Part shown: in pieces, positions 24,094 to 36,229 of the stretch
How the letters are laid out: each line of letters begins with the position of its first letter
Numbering within the stretch: the first letter of the stretch is position 1
Assembly: GCA_030737875.1 (NCBI GenBank)
Contig: CM060910.1
Location: forward strand, 252,434,427 to 252,498,426
DNA length: 64,000 nt
From: Allium sativum
Lineage: Eukaryota; Streptophyta; Magnoliopsida; Asparagales; Amaryllidaceae
Direction of reading: 5' to 3'
Position numbers and translations under genes: made by a program
The notes under the pieces: generated by a model
The model's input: the letters and a program-made list of their open reading frames with translations, nothing else
Told to the model about the DNA's origin: nothing
Database searches by the model: none

Positions 24094-24684
24094 TCATAGT
24101 TTCATCGGTGAAAGGGTCCACCCTTTCGTTGTCGTTAACCCTTCCATCCAAAGTTTTTTCCCTTTACTTTCGAGTAAATTTTTGACGGCTTTCTTCGTCA
24201 TATCTTCAAGGTAAGCCTTTGTACTTTCATAGTCTGATCTTTTAGGACTGTACCCTTCGGTAGTTGAGCTCCCCAATTACTTCCTACTTTTGCTGCGTTG
24301 ATTTCCCTGATGGTCTATTTTTGAAAGATTAGGTCTTTTATTCTCCGAGGAAGTTGCGTTAACTTTTTATTTTTCCTTCGGTTGTTGAACGACTACGTTT
24401 CTTCTTGGAGATTCGGCTTCTTCCCTTTGACTTGGTCTAGTGTTCCTCGAAGACCTTTGCGTCTGAGCAGTTTGTAGGAGACTCTACATTTCAAGGAACC
24501 ATTTCTCCAAAGCCTTTATTTTGATGGCATTTTCGTCCGCAGCATTCGGGTTTGGAGGTTGTGCTGGATTAGAGGTTACACCTATTTCAGCGGTGTTTAT
24601 GCTGAACGCCAGAGTTATGTTTTCTTCAAGAGCGGCCTCAGGAAACACTTCTTCACTTATGGTGCTTAACCTTTTTGATTTCAT
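24094..24684 (-). pseudogene. Tat gag, N-terminal part, decayed
   Basis: Minus-strand reading starts at Met near 24684 (MKSKRLSTISEEVFPEAALE) about 90 bp from the primer site, and ends ALEKWFLEM before a stop. A second piece at 24276-24094 reads DYESTKAYLEDMTKKAVKNL, and another frame gives PFTDETMNT directly at the solo-LTR junction. The latter continues as IPSRVKIPTIK on the other side of the insertion, matching the PF..EI...P.P..FK.P pattern at the start of Tat capsid. Multiple stops and frame changes are present. Little is conserved in the N-terminal part, so family assignment rests mainly on position and the junction motif. Confidence 0.75.
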
Positions 24685-24757
24685 CCTTTCCTGACATTAA
24701 GCAACAAATTCACAAAATTAATCTATAATAAAAATAAGAGAGGTGGAGGTTCAGGCC

Positions 24758-24773
24758 TTTCTTCTTGCGCCAA
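24758..24773 (-). other. Putative primer-binding site of the Tat element
   Basis: Minus-strand TGGCGCAAGAAGAAAG lies two bases inside the 5' LTR end. It begins with the obligatory TGG, but I cannot name the primer tRNA with confidence. Confidence 0.6.
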
Positions 24774-24775
24774 AA

Positions 24776-26159
24776 TGTTAACGATAAAAATCGCCAACAC
24801 CCAATTTATGAATTAACAAAGACTACATGACCAAATGTAGAAGGTGATCGATCTAGAGGACACTCAAGGATAACTTAGTTCCATCAATCTTGGCTTAATT
24901 TACCATTTCCTAGATATCAAGATCTTAAACTCGAAGATTAGTTACTCTTCCTTTAATATGTGAGTATCACGCTTACGAGACTTAAGGATCAACAATTACC
25001 TTGGGATAAGGGCATTATAAGCTTATGGAAGATGTAAGAAACCTCGTTATGAAGGTGTACCCTGGATTCAAGATAGAATAATATACATTGTGTAGAGAAG
25101 AAACAGTCTAATATATCACAACAACTATATTTGATGACATATTATAGCCCTTAACGACAAAAATGATACTTTCGCATCGATCCAGCCTACAAAGGGCCTT
25201 GGTTTTGTTAGTTATCGTGTTATAAGGCTACATTAGGTCTTAAGAACGTTGTGCTACGTTAGGCTTATTATGAAAATATTAAGGCACAAATATGAATCAT
25301 AAAGGAAAGCTCATTTATTTCACTCAATGATTCCCCTTTCGATAAATTTGCATTTAAATCCTTTACACATGAGGTTAGTGATAATTCCCTGTTAAATCAA
25401 TTTGTACACAACATGATTATCAAATCAAAAGTAAGTATGATTTTGATTTCCCCTTTCCGTTTATTATGAATGTATACAACTGATGTGGAAATCCCCAATT
25501 CGTTTTCAAAGTTAGGGTTTTTCCTCTAAGAAATGAGTACAAGATTGTGGAAATGAGAAAAAACCCCCTAAAATGTGACCCCTGGGGTCTTATTTATAGA
25601 CTTGGGCCCTCATCAATAGTAGTCTGGTAGAAAGCCCATTTCCCCTTCGAGCCTTTGGTATCGACCCGCTTCAGGCTTTAGTAGTAGCTCTTCGGTATCG
25701 GCCGGCTTCTGTCTTTTCTGGCTTTGCTTCGGCTTCAGCTTCGGTATTTCATTGCTTGACTTTCTTTGTATTTGTCTGAGTAACACCGATTCTTGGTATC
25801 GACTTCATGCCTTCACCTTTACTACCCAATACCGATACTAATCCAACTGCACATTACAAGTTGGTATTGGCGTTGTGTCTTGGTTACTAATTTCTTGATA
25901 TCGGCACTGAGCCGTTATGCTTTCCTGTGTCGGTGCTGATATGCATACCAAGCCCCTGTTTCAATGCCGATAACATATGCACCTAATCTCTGCTTTCTTC
26001 TTCTTTATACTTCAGTATCAGTTATGTCTTCCTAGCTTCTACTATCTCCCTTTTTCTTTGGTTATGGTTGACTCCTCTTCAGGCCCCTGCTTTCATATCG
26101 AGATCACTACATGTTCCTTCACATTCTTCTGGTTTCGATATCGAATTTTGGTAGTAACA
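24776..26159 (-). repeat. 5' LTR of the Tat element (1384 bp, complete)
   Basis: On the plus strand it starts TGTTAACGATAAAAATCGCC and ends GGTAGTAACA, so both TG/CA ends are present. It matches the left LTR (1-1031) from about 25093 on. A block near 25.79-25.90 kb is absent from the left copy and looks like a local duplication around ATTCTTGGTATCG / TTCTTGATATCGGC. Confidence 0.92.
25591..25600 (-). promoter_or_regulatory. TATA box of the Tat 5' LTR
   Basis: Minus-strand TCTATAAATA, conserved at 501-510 in the 3' LTR, is followed by GACCCCAGGGGTCAC, a short inverted repeat. It is a plausible core promoter for the element transcript. Confidence 0.65.
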
Positions 26160-26175
26160 ATACACACACACACAC

Positions 26176-26216
<41 letters not shown>

Positions 26217-26461
26217 GCCCTCTCACCCCCCCACACGCACACACATGCAGATATATATATATATATATATATATGTGAGCGTTCAACGACACCGCAAAGA
26301 GTGCTAGCATCCCACTAGCCCCCTGTTTTCCACCAAATATTTTATTTCTCTCTTTTCACTAGTTCTCTCTCCCTCCACTATCTTATTTAAGTATGAATGA
26401 AAGGTTTACGTAGGAAGGCAAATGAGGTACTCACTGTTTGGGGTTGTCAATGAATGCTTCT

Positions 26462-26519
<58 letters not shown>
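26160..26519. repeat. Microsatellite cluster (CA)n, (TA)n, (AG)n
   Basis: CA and TA tracts lie at 26161-26211, CACACGCACACACATG and TA at 26231-26273, TA again at 26462-26505, then AG to about 26522. The 190 bp between them shows no gene. The Tat element inserted at the edge of the first tract. Confidence 0.9.
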
Positions 26520-26522
<3 letters not shown>

Positions 26523-28135
26523 CGATAAACCATTTAAGTAAAATATTTTCAAAAATAAATTGTAATTACAAAGAATTTACTTAATAAAGTGCTTTACAAA
26601 TATGAATATCTTTTTAATAAGATGTTAAAAAAAGGGTTTATCGAAGAGATTTATAAAATGAATTGGTATTTGATTCTCCCAAATTTGATCTTCTTAAAGA
26701 TGGTGGTATGGACATTTGTTCCACACCTATCGTGTTTGGATTTATTCGTATATCTGTTTTTTTAAGTCACTTTGTTTTGTCCTTTCAATAAGATTTGGAA
26801 GTAAGAATGCTTTTTGAATATACTTATTGATAGCATTAGTTATGAATATATTTTCTAAATATGAAAAAATGTAATGTTTTGCAAATATACTTATGTCATA
26901 AGTCAAGTATACAGATATTTTAAATAAATATTCTAAAATAATATTTTGTAATGAAAATTCATTTTAAAAGGGCTTGGTGATTAATATGGGAAATTTAAAT
27001 TCTTTTAATGATCGTCGTTTATATATTTGATAGTTTAATAATCAACTATCAAATTTAGGTGCAAAGTTCGATTTGTCGTTTGAAAGAGATCGGATCGGAC
27101 CTAGTTGTCTGAAACCACTTCGATTCGGCTGAAGCATTTTGACTTTAAAATAATCTTAGAGATGATCGAAGATGGAGTTTTTTTTTCAAATTCAGAACAA
27201 ACTTGTATGGATGAATGCTAGCATTAGCATATCTCCTTAGAAGGAAATGTTAATTCCAAGATATTTGTTATTTACAAACGTAACATTTAGCCACATCAAG
27301 GGGTAAATGAATAAAGCATGGAAAAGTCGCGGGGATATGTATGTCGCTTCCATTAGGATATGATCATTCCATATCTAGAGTTGATTTTCCTTTGTATGCT
27401 TCAAGGCAGTTATATGGTTGTTTATCAGCCAGAGTGATCATGTTCAACATCACCCAATTTTTAAGGATGGTTTCTGTCTTGATTTGCTGAGGTGCAAATT
27501 AATGCAGCCTCCCATACTTTTTATCTAGAGATTTACAGATTCAGTGTGTAGACCCTTACCCTTTCATAGTTGAAATACATTCTCCGGTGCGAACCTTCAG
27601 ACTTGATTGTATACTATTATGTTGGAACGTGAAATGCAAACATTTCGGTTAATTTAGCATATTTATTTTGGAGTGGTCATGTTTATGTATGGCGTGGTCT
27701 TCAGCGATACCATTGATTTCAAGAATTTATAAGTTAAAGAATTAATTACTCATGATTTGAGTTTTCTCATGTTGGTTTCCCATACTGATCCGAGTGTTAT
27801 TTCATTATAATGTTCGGGTCAAACCGAGTATATTTTCAAGTTAGATTAGATTTGATTTACTTTGAAGCTTCAGGAGAGGAGCTAAAGGGCCAAGGCCTAT
27901 TCTCGAATATTTTTGTATTTTTCCGTTGTGTCTGTTTGTTGCATCATTTCTCATTGTAGCCACATGTTATAACCATACAGATTGATTATATGTTAATTCT
28001 TTGGTGTTTTTATTGAATTTACAGTCTTTATTTATGTAAAGATTTTTGTTATATTATTGATTTTCATTCTGCTATGAGATTCTGTTCTATTTTTTTCTTT
28101 TACCTCAACGGATTTGTTTTTCAGACGACTAAATG
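26523..28135 (+). repeat. Diverged relic of a long LTR related to 28461-33804
   Basis: From about 27780 the text parallels 33400-33730. It has TTCGGGTCAAACCGAGTATA (against CTCGGATCAGATCGAGTATT), CTTTGAAGCTTCAGGAGAGGA (against CTTTTGAAGCCGGAGACTAT), CATTCTGCTATGAGATTCTG (against TATTCCGCTGCGAGATATTC) and TTTACCTCA. The LTR end itself (GGTCGTTACA) is missing. The first part is AT-rich without recognisable features. I infer an old, truncated LTR in plus orientation. Confidence 0.55.
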
Positions 28136-28455
28136 ATCGACACAAGAATGACGAGGGTGTATTAAGTTGTCTTTAGGGGTAAGAATGACGTGTTCTTTGC
28201 ATGATTTGGGCCTGAGACTCATAGGGGTGACTCATCTACAACTCTGCATTGCACCTATGAAGTTTCATGCGATTTGGATTGATATCTAACCAAATATGGA
28301 TGACTCATACTTGGCTTTGGATGACTCATACTTTTAATTGGATGATTCATGAAGATAACTAATTAAACTAACTCAAAATGACTCAAACTTAGACGAAACA
28401 ATCCAACAAGAAGATGACAAAATGGAACAAGAGAAAAATGCAATAACAAGACGAA

Positions 28456-28460
28456 GTCTA
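28456..28460. repeat. Target-site duplication GTCTA, left copy
   Basis: GTCTA at 28456-28460 is repeated exactly at 33805-33809. Confidence 0.9.
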
Positions 28461-30270
28461 CGTAACAACCTCAATTTTAAAAGTATTTTATTTAATGATT
28501 TAAGTTAAATTTTGGTTTTATTATTTTATTTGTTTGGATTTTTTTGAATTAATATTTAATTTTGATTTAAAACTAAATTTATTTTCGATTTTATAAAACA
28601 AATGAATTTGATTTTGTTATGAATATGATTTAATAATAAAAATCAATATTTGCTATGTTAGAATCTTATTTATGGTAAATTTTAATTGAGTTATTTGTTT
28701 ATATGTGAATTCATTCTTGAAATTTATTTAGATATAAAACTCGTATATTTATATAATCTGGTTTCAATATTAATGGAATTATTTCTTTGATTTAATTTCA
28801 AATTATTTCTCTTGTAGATATGCCGTTCGTATTGATTATTATTGATGCAAACATTTCCAAATTTTATTTGTCAGATTCATTTTCCTTTTATATCGTCTAT
28901 TATTTATTTGATTTGAAAAATCGTTTGTTAAATATATATTGCCAAAACCGTTTGTTCCTTTGAATTAGAAATTTATAATGTTTTCTTTTATTTTCAAACA
29001 TTGATTACTTTCTAATGTTCAACGCCCGTTCCTTAGTATTAATATTTTCCTTACATGTTCATTATTTTCAAAATTTAAAGCATTCTTTTCTTTTGCCAAA
29101 TATTCATTCAAGCCATTCATGTTTTTCCATATATGACTCTTCATTTATATTGTCTTGTATCCATTTATAACAGTCCGTTTAATTTATCTAACGTTTCTGT
29201 TCATCTTTTGTTCTTTACATATCACAATTGATTATTCTTTTCAAAATTTCTTTCTAATTCTTGTCCTTCCCTGATCCACGCAAGCTTTATATTAAACCAA
29301 TTCACTTATTTTTTTTTGTTCTTGTAGCTTTCCTTAACACTTTCTGTACTGCTCCTCATTTTCGATATTCTTTTCTTCTTACATGCAAACGTGAAGACAT
29401 AATAACTCCTATTTTCTTTAAATCCATTGCCTCATTTTTCCACAATTTCCATTCAAACATGCTCCTTCCCAATCCATTACTTTATTTCATTTTCACTCAT
29501 TGTCTTTATTGCATTGTCCAAGGGAATTTATAAAGGGGAATATTTATATGTTATTCATTTCTCATTCCACTTTTGTTTGCTAGCCTCACCATCTATGCTA
29601 TTTTCTTCGGCTATAGTTTTTTTTTTTTCATCACGAAATATTTTTGCTGCCATGAATCTTTTTTCCCTTCTCATCTCCTGTCCCCGCACTCCACATTTTC
29701 AGCACTTCGCCATCCCCTCTACACTCCAACAGCATGACCCAACACCCGACCTCACCATTCATCCCTTCTTCTCCGACCCGGCATGCGTGTGTGCATTTGT
29801 TGCGTGGTGTATGTGGAGTTTTTGTGTTTTGTGTGTGGGCGCCAAGAGTTACATGTATGTGTTAGTGTATGTGAGTGTATATGAGTTTGTGTGTTGAAGT
29901 TATATGTGTGCGTGAGTAATTTCCTTTTTGTATGTAAGTGTAATGTATTGGCAAGAGTTCATGTCTTTTGCGTTGAGCGTTGGTATGCCGTGTGTGTGGA
30001 TTTCAATTCTTATGTGTATATATTTATGTGTTGTGTATTAGATATACACACATATAATTTATAATAAATATTTACGGTTTTTGTGTTTATATAATTTATA
30101 ATACGGGTATGTGATTTTGTCTGTGTTTATATTGTGTATTATATATAATTTATACTACATATTAATGGTTTCAGGGTGTTTATATATATACATATAATAT
30201 ATAAAGCTTTGGGTGTGTTTATATAATCTATAATATAATTTACGTTGTGTGTTTGTGGTGTGCATTGAAT

Positions 30271-30309
<39 letters not shown>

Positions 30310-30765
30310 ATGTATATATGTTATGATTTTTCTGTGTGTACGTATATATAAAAATATATATAATATTTTTGTGTAAAGAATTATTGTGTTTTATTATTGG
30401 TTTAGTTGGGTTAGTGTTGTGTTTATTTTTGAGTCGAGTGAAGTGTTGAGTTCGAAGACCGTCCAAAACCCAATAGACATACCGTTCCATTGAAAAATTC
30501 CCTGACTCCTCTTATAAAATAAATTATATATTGAGTGGTTACCATGATTGAATTTATTCTGAGTCGAGCCTGAATATCGTCGGTTCGTTCTGCATCCATC
30601 TGTTTGTCGTCTCCAATCTGTGCCACAAAGATGAGTTTATCTCACACTTGACCTACATTGTTTCATGGATGTTAAAATCAGCACAAATGAACTGTTGTGA
30701 AATGTATAAGATTGCTGGTAGAAATTGTTTTATTTGATATGTATACAGATTTCATATATGACACG

Positions 30766-30767
<2 letters not shown>

Positions 30768-30812
<45 letters not shown>
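30768..30812. repeat. (TA)n(TG)n microsatellite
   Basis: A run of TA is followed by about 15 TG units, inside the solo LTR. Confidence 0.9.
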
Positions 30813-30813
<1 letters not shown>

Positions 30814-31559
30814 CACGTAGACGCACTGGTAATATATGATTTGTGATGTAATGATATTAATGGTATGTGATAATTCTTATTATTTATCTATGTTTTTTAT
30901 TAACATAGTTAGGAAAAATCACTATGGGTTGAAATGATACATACCCGAATGGACATTAGATTAAGGAAAAATCGTTATGGTTTGAAATGATAAACCTGAA
31001 CGATTTTTACCGAATTTGGGATTATGGGTTGAAATAATATATATTCGTAAAATTATAAATTGCGGAATGAAATGATAAATATCCGTATCACTTAACTACA
31101 ATGTACAAAATTGTATGCGGACATTGTTGGTCATGTTTTCGAAGTAAAGTGATTTGGAAATTTTGATTTTTATAATAATAACTTAAGATATTATAATTTA
31201 TATACATATATTTTAAAGATTTTAACTTGAATTTTGAATTATATGTTTTAAATGATTTTATACGTAAAAAAGGATTTAAATGCTTATTTAAGATTTTACT
31301 TATAATTTATTTATTTTAAACCATGTAATTTAATCGTATATGTATTTTAAACTTTAAATTAATATATTATAATATAATCAATTATTCTTTTTAAACCTAT
31401 TTCTAAATTATTTTAAAACTTATATATGTTTATAAAGCTATCTTCTATATAAATTTGTAATTTATATATATATATATATATTTCAAAGCTTATTTTTATA
31501 TGTATTTTATAAACTTTAGTTATAAACTAAAAGGTGGATAAGTTAAGATTTTCGCAACT

Positions 31560-32310
31560 TGAGTTCGAGGTTTAAAGATCAAAATTTATATAACGATACT
31601 TGACTTAACGAATGAATTCGTGTTAAGAATATGAATTTGAATCGATATAAACTTATAAGAGATGAATGTGAATTATGAAACTGTTCTTCTGAATTTGAAT
31701 TTACAAATTTAAGGAATGAATTAGAACCTATAATGTATATGAAAGGGATTCGATTACAAATCAACTGAATGCGAATTTGAATTGGTTTTAAATATTGAAC
31801 TTTTATAAGAAATGAACATGAATTGCATAACTGATTTTATTTTGAATTTATAATTTATATGAAATGAACTCGATTTTAATGTGACTGAATGTGAATTGGA
31901 ATATATATATAATTTTATATATGGAATTAATTTTATAATCGTTTGGTTTGAATTATGAAATTTGTTAAACTGTATTTATAAGAATGGTCATTAATTGTAT
32001 GATTTGAATTTATAAATAATGATTTCAAAATTGTACATCTTGAATTGTAAAATATGACACGAATTGTTTGAATTGAAATATAAGGTTTGATTTGAATTTA
32101 TAACTAATGAATTTCGAATTTGTACGACTTGAGTTATAAAATATAATATGGTTTGTTTTGAATTGTATGAATTGGAATATAAAGATTTTGATTGATTCGT
32201 ATATATTGAACTCGAGCTAGAACGTTGGATTTTATGAATCAACTTGAAATGAATTCTTATAAAGGTAATTTTGAACCGTATGAATAGTTTGAACTTGAAT
32301 TTTGACGAAC
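31560..32310. repeat. Degenerate GAATTTGAATT / ATGAATT repeats in the solo LTR
   Basis: Dozens of GAATTTGAATT, TTGAATTTATAA and ATGAATTCG motifs follow each other at irregular short spacing. No conserved protein emerges in any frame. Confidence 0.65.
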
Positions 32311-33804
32311 ATAAATCAAACCCAAGTATCATCGAAGTTAAATATTTTGATATCGTTTAAAATGACATTTTGAGACCTTTAAGGTATGTTTTAAATATAA
32401 GTCAATTTTGGATTATAAGTCGTTGTGTGAATATTTCAGAAATATATAAAACCAAAGTTAAATGTTATAGTATTGGTTTATACTATATTTTGAGATCTTT
32501 ACGATATCATCTTCTAACTCGATTTGCTTAAAACGATTTAAGTGAGTTGTTTTCAGAATTTAATATAACCGAAGTTAGATATTTAAATTTGATTTCAAAT
32601 TTGAATCTGAGTTCCATATAGATGACTATTATAAAGTGATTTATAAAATAATGACCATGGTGCGAAAAATGTAAACGTTTGGTGGTTAAAGAGACCAGGA
32701 TCGGATATTGTCATACTCTCTGCCAATACCGAAAACCACTTTAACAACTGTGTACGCGGTGGAGTTCCAAAATGAAGTAGGATGGTTTGGAAGCGATTAC
32801 TTGATTTGAAGAAAGAGAATGATGATGGATAGTCTTGACCTTCGGGTCATAATTGAAATGACTAAAAAAGGAGTCATACCCAGGCCAATGTGAGTTAGCC
32901 ACTCTTAGTAGGCATGCTTCTTCAACACCATGTATATATATATATATATATATATATTACTTTTTGACTGATTTTGGCGTCTTTGATTTTGGGAGTATTG
33001 TCTGAGGTGGGCAGTAGTTGCGGTTATGCGTTATCACCAGCCTGGGTCCACAATCCGGAAGAATCCTACTGATGGATATTGCCTCGATGCCTTGTCGTAT
33101 TTATCATGATTGAGCCCCTACGATTTTGATTTGATATTATCGTATAGCGGCGCATCCCTATCCACCGACCATTACTGGTGTTTTATATGCAATGTTTACA
33201 ACAATGTTTATAAATAGTGTAAGGGTAAAAACGTAATCCTGCTTACGCTATTTTAATATGTTATATTTAAGCGTAGACACTATTATAGTAGCGTATTATA
33301 TTATATGATATTAGTTTATCGAATCCTTAGAGGATGGTGATCCCAAACATCCTTTAAATTACTGATGCATTTTATTGAACATTTCATTTGAGTTGATTTA
33401 CTTCCATGTGAATGTTTGTCCTAATCCAAGTTGTTTTGTTTTGCATTATTGCTCGGATCAGATCGAGTATTATAGTGTTGAGATTTCACCTTTTGAAGCC
33501 GGAGACTATTGAAGACGTCACCTCTATCTGTTGATTCTGGTTAATTCTCCTTTGTATTAGAAGTTCTTGTATTTAGACTTCCACTGTATTTAAATTTTGT
33601 AGCTCTGATATTATGTATAAGTTTTGAATTTTATTTAGTAGCTTCATGAACTACTATTGTATAATTTATTTATTCCGCTGCGAGATATTCTTCTTGTTCT
33701 GTGATTTATTCTATTTACCTCATAGCAATAACAATCTGTCATTTCAAATGATTTGAGTTGGTTTAATTACCGGCTTGAAGCGGCCGAAAAGGCAGGTCGT
33801 TACA

Positions 33805-33809
33805 GTCTA
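33805..33809. repeat. Target-site duplication GTCTA, right copy
   Basis: Identical to 28456-28460. The split LTR of the gag-only Tat element resumes here. Confidence 0.9.
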
Positions 33810-34074
33810 TGATCGACCCGACACTAAGTTATACCCATGAGACTTGGATGGGTGCACACGTCTTAGTGATGATTCATCATGGCTTCTAGACTTTACCGCA
33901 CACTTGTTTCTAGCTCAATAACTGATGGACTTCACCGCACACTTGTGTCTTCTTACCTATTTTTGTTTTTTCTCTGCTGTTTATGTGAGACCTATGTTTC
34001 GTATTCTCTTGGTTTTGTTCAAAGATGGTGCTTTTATAACCTTATGGTGTTGATTCTAATATGGAGTTGACATT

Positions 34075-34090
34075 TGGTGCTCCCAATGAG
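34075..34090 (+). other. Putative primer-binding site of the gag-only Tat element
   Basis: TGGTGCTCCCAATGAG lies two bases after the 5' LTR end (GACA, 34072). It starts with TGG as required. The primer tRNA is not identified. Confidence 0.5.
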
Positions 34091-35645
34091 ATATTGAAGG
34101 AAAAGTGCTTGAAGGTTGAAGAGATGACAAGACTTGGAACTAAATTTAGGACTGAAGGAAATCGTTTAGAGCATGGAGGTCATCAGATGTTTCTTCGCAT
34201 TCTAGTAGATCTAGTTATGTCGCTAGGAAAGTGACGGAGATGATGATGAAAGAAATGTAAGATGTAATCTTAGCAAGGCAAATGAAGATAATGGAAAGCT
34301 TTTTCCAAAGACTAGAGAAGCAATGGGTGGCTGGATCTATAGGAAATCAAAACCAAACCCAAAGAATCAACATGAGGACTTCCGGGGCTGCAGTAGAGAA
34401 AGTTGAAGTAGACCACCCCTCCCCCAATTGCAACAACTGATACTTGGAGGCAGTGTTGGAATCAATGTTGGTAATGCTAGAGATAATTCTAGATTTACCA
34501 TAAGTAAACTGGAATTCGAGTAGAAATTGTAATTTTGAATGCTAGGTGGCCACAAGCTGAAGAGTATGTAGTGGAATTCTTTAGGAGGACTAATGACCCG
34601 GAATGAGCTAGAGTTGTTAATCATAACTGAAACCAACAAAGAAAAGAGTATGTTCTTGAATTTGTATTAGGAGCGACTGAAGGATATTGTTGTGGATTGG
34701 ATTCTTTTACCAAAAAACATGAAGCTGATGGCGGGTGGACCACCAGACCAAAGCTTGAAAGATGTCAACAAAAACCCTTGTTTGGATGTTAGGAATCCCT
34801 TTGATTTCAAGCTTCTAACAATTAATGCTTACACTAGGAAGTTGGATCTAGCTTTTCTTTTAACACGATATATTCGAGATATTGAAGTGCTTGAAGCTTC
34901 GAAGGAAGTTATAGGACGTTGTTTCCTCCTTTACTTAATTGATTTGGCTGCTATGTTGTTTAGGCTATGGGAGAATAGATTTATTCATTCATGGAAGGAG
35001 CTTGTTAATAAGTTCTTGAGGCAGTTCAAGGTGCCCATATCAAGACGAAGAATGTGATGTCCCTGTTAACTGTGAAGCAAAAGCCGGAGGGAGCCTTTAG
35101 AGTTATTCGAATTGGTTTAACAACGACTGCACTGGATTTGGCTGGAGCAGTCAATCATGTTGATGACGGGGGCATCAAAAGTTGTTGGAAAGATGGATTT
35201 CAAGGTGGCTTTGGAGAGAGATCCACAGTTATAATTGGTTGAATGCTACCATTAAGTTAAGAGGCGTCTATTACAGGGAGACGCAGCGGCTGAAGAATCA
35301 GATCTTTTTGATTAAGTCAATGCTTTGGAAAGCAGGGGATTGTCCAAAGTCAAATTTGGAAGTGATAAAGGAAGAAAACTGATGATGAATAGGTCTCCAC
35401 GGAAACCAAGATGCAAAAGAAAGAATTCAAAGAACCCAAGCCTATTCATTACACAGGACTAAATGAGACATTGGAGCAACTGTCTTAGACACTAAAGGGC
35501 ACCCACCTTATTGAAAGCCGATGAATATAGAGTCCAAACATTTAGAATACTACATCTTCCATGAGCGGGATATGCACAATACAAATGACTATAGGCATAT
35601 GAAAAATCTAATTGAAGAGCATGTTAGGAGCAGTCAGTTTTAACA
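34091..35645 (+). pseudogene. Tat-type gag, decayed
   Basis: The best frames are 34692-35057 (121 codons), containing NPFDFKLLTINAYTRKLDLA and SWKELVNKFLRQFKVP, and 35054-35242, containing LLTVKQKPEGAFRVIRI then TTALDLAGAVN and KDGFQGGFGERS. A C-terminal piece near 35560-35640 reads IFHERDMHNTNDYRHMKNLI, the Tat gag knuckle pattern EYH..xGH.T.DC..LK..IE with Tyr replacing the Cys. The order (capsid helices with W..L...F...F, the KQ..E.fR..I.Rf motif, C-terminal knuckle) is that of Tat gag. The protein would form virus-like particles around element RNA. Stops and at least two frameshifts interrupt it. Upstream (34.09-34.69 kb) only fragments are open. Confidence 0.78.
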
Positions 35646-36229
35646 TTAGGTCAGAGACCCAACTGCAGTGGTGTGGGTGGAGCAACCACCACCTGCAGCC
35701 ATAAACGATCAGGGATTTGGTTCACTGCCCTTATCCTATGATTGGGATGGACAAGGGACATGTTCATATCTCACTCCTTGCCTTTTGCACTATGCTTTTA
35801 CTTGCCTTTGCTAATTAGGACAATAACCTCGAACTGCTTACACATACGAAAACTGAAGAGATCCCTAGTCACGTTCTAAGTTGGCTATTCGGGATGACTA
35901 TCTATGATTTTCATATTGTTCTTTGTTTTGAACAGTTTAAAAAGGCATCCATTGAAGGTGATGACCTATCAACCACAAGGCGATGACCAAATCCCCAAAA
36001 GGTGACGACTAATCCTGACCAAAACATCAGAATCAGTTTACTATTATTGAGTACTGCCAGATAAGTGGTTGGATTGGGCTCAACAAGCATCGCAATTTGT
36101 TCCATCGGAGTGCTCAGGATTAGAGAAGGCAATAAGTAGGACTCTTCACTGGAAAGTGAGAGAAGCGGCCAACTATCGTTGAGTCATGCCTGCTATTTGT
36201 TTACATTTAGCAGGATTGATTTCTAGTTG
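35646..36229 (+). other. Region where pol would be expected, no domain found
   Basis: This stretch between gag and the repeat-rich 3' UTR contains no protease DSG/DTG, RT YVDD, RNase H or integrase motif in any frame. A pol-sized deletion (several kb in relatives) must have removed these. Confidence 0.6.

Larger units (their letters stand above)
1..26159 (-). mobile_element. Tat-lineage Ty3/gypsy LTR retrotransposon, 3' LTR cut by window edge, with two nested insertions
   Basis: The same sequence occurs at 1-1031 and again inside 24776-26159, both ending in GTAGTAACA, which marks two LTRs in direct orientation. Between them, read on the minus strand, come a primer-binding site, gag, protease, RT, RNase H, a second archaeal-type RNase H, integrase, a repeat-rich 3' UTR and a polypurine tract. 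The second RNase H with an ATNNVAEYE motif before integrase, and tandem repeats in the 3' UTR, are established marks of the Tat lineage (Ogre/Retand/Grande relatives). Removing the nested elements at 2238-15448 and 21227-24094 leaves an internal region of roughly 7.7 kb. All coding parts carry stops or frameshifts. LTR mismatch in a 215-bp sample (1-215 against about 25093-25307) is 16 sites by eye, so the element is old. The first five bases beyond its right end are ATACA; the left TSD lies outside the window. Confidence 0.9.
28461..33804 (+). mobile_element. Solo LTR, 5.34 kb, nested in the gag-only Tat LTR
   Basis: It starts CGTAACAACCTCAATTTT and ends AAAGGCAGGTCGTTACA, flanked by a perfect 5-bp TSD (GTCTA). 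The first base has changed, so the canonical TG reads CG. Terminal inverted similarity is GTAACRACCT. A plus-strand TATA-like box (TATAAAGG) lies at 29529. TTCCGCTGCGAG near 33676 is shared in position with the LARD LTRs. There is no primer site, gag or pol, so it is a solo LTR. It includes GT/TA microsatellites (30271-30312, 30768-30812, 32934-32957) and an AT-rich stretch of GAATTTGAATT-like repeats (31.56-32.31 kb). Open frames such as 29427-29897 and 31991-32332 reflect this low complexity. Confidence 0.88.
28150..34072 (+). repeat. 5' LTR of the gag-only Tat element, truncated and split
   Basis: Usable parts are about 28150-28460 and 33810-34072, interrupted by the solo LTR. It ends GGAGTTGACA at 34072, against GAGTTAACA at 37747 in the 3' LTR. 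The first 140 bp or so of the LTR are not found to the left, where the older LTR relic begins. Confidence 0.78.

Noticed and set aside
29427..29897. A 156-codon plus-strand frame
   Set aside because: It lies in the solo LTR; the C-terminal part is a GTGTGTG-derived run of Val, Cys and Tyr. No domain.
30155..30490. A 111-codon minus frame rich in YT/HT
   Set aside because: Translation of a GT/TA microsatellite region.
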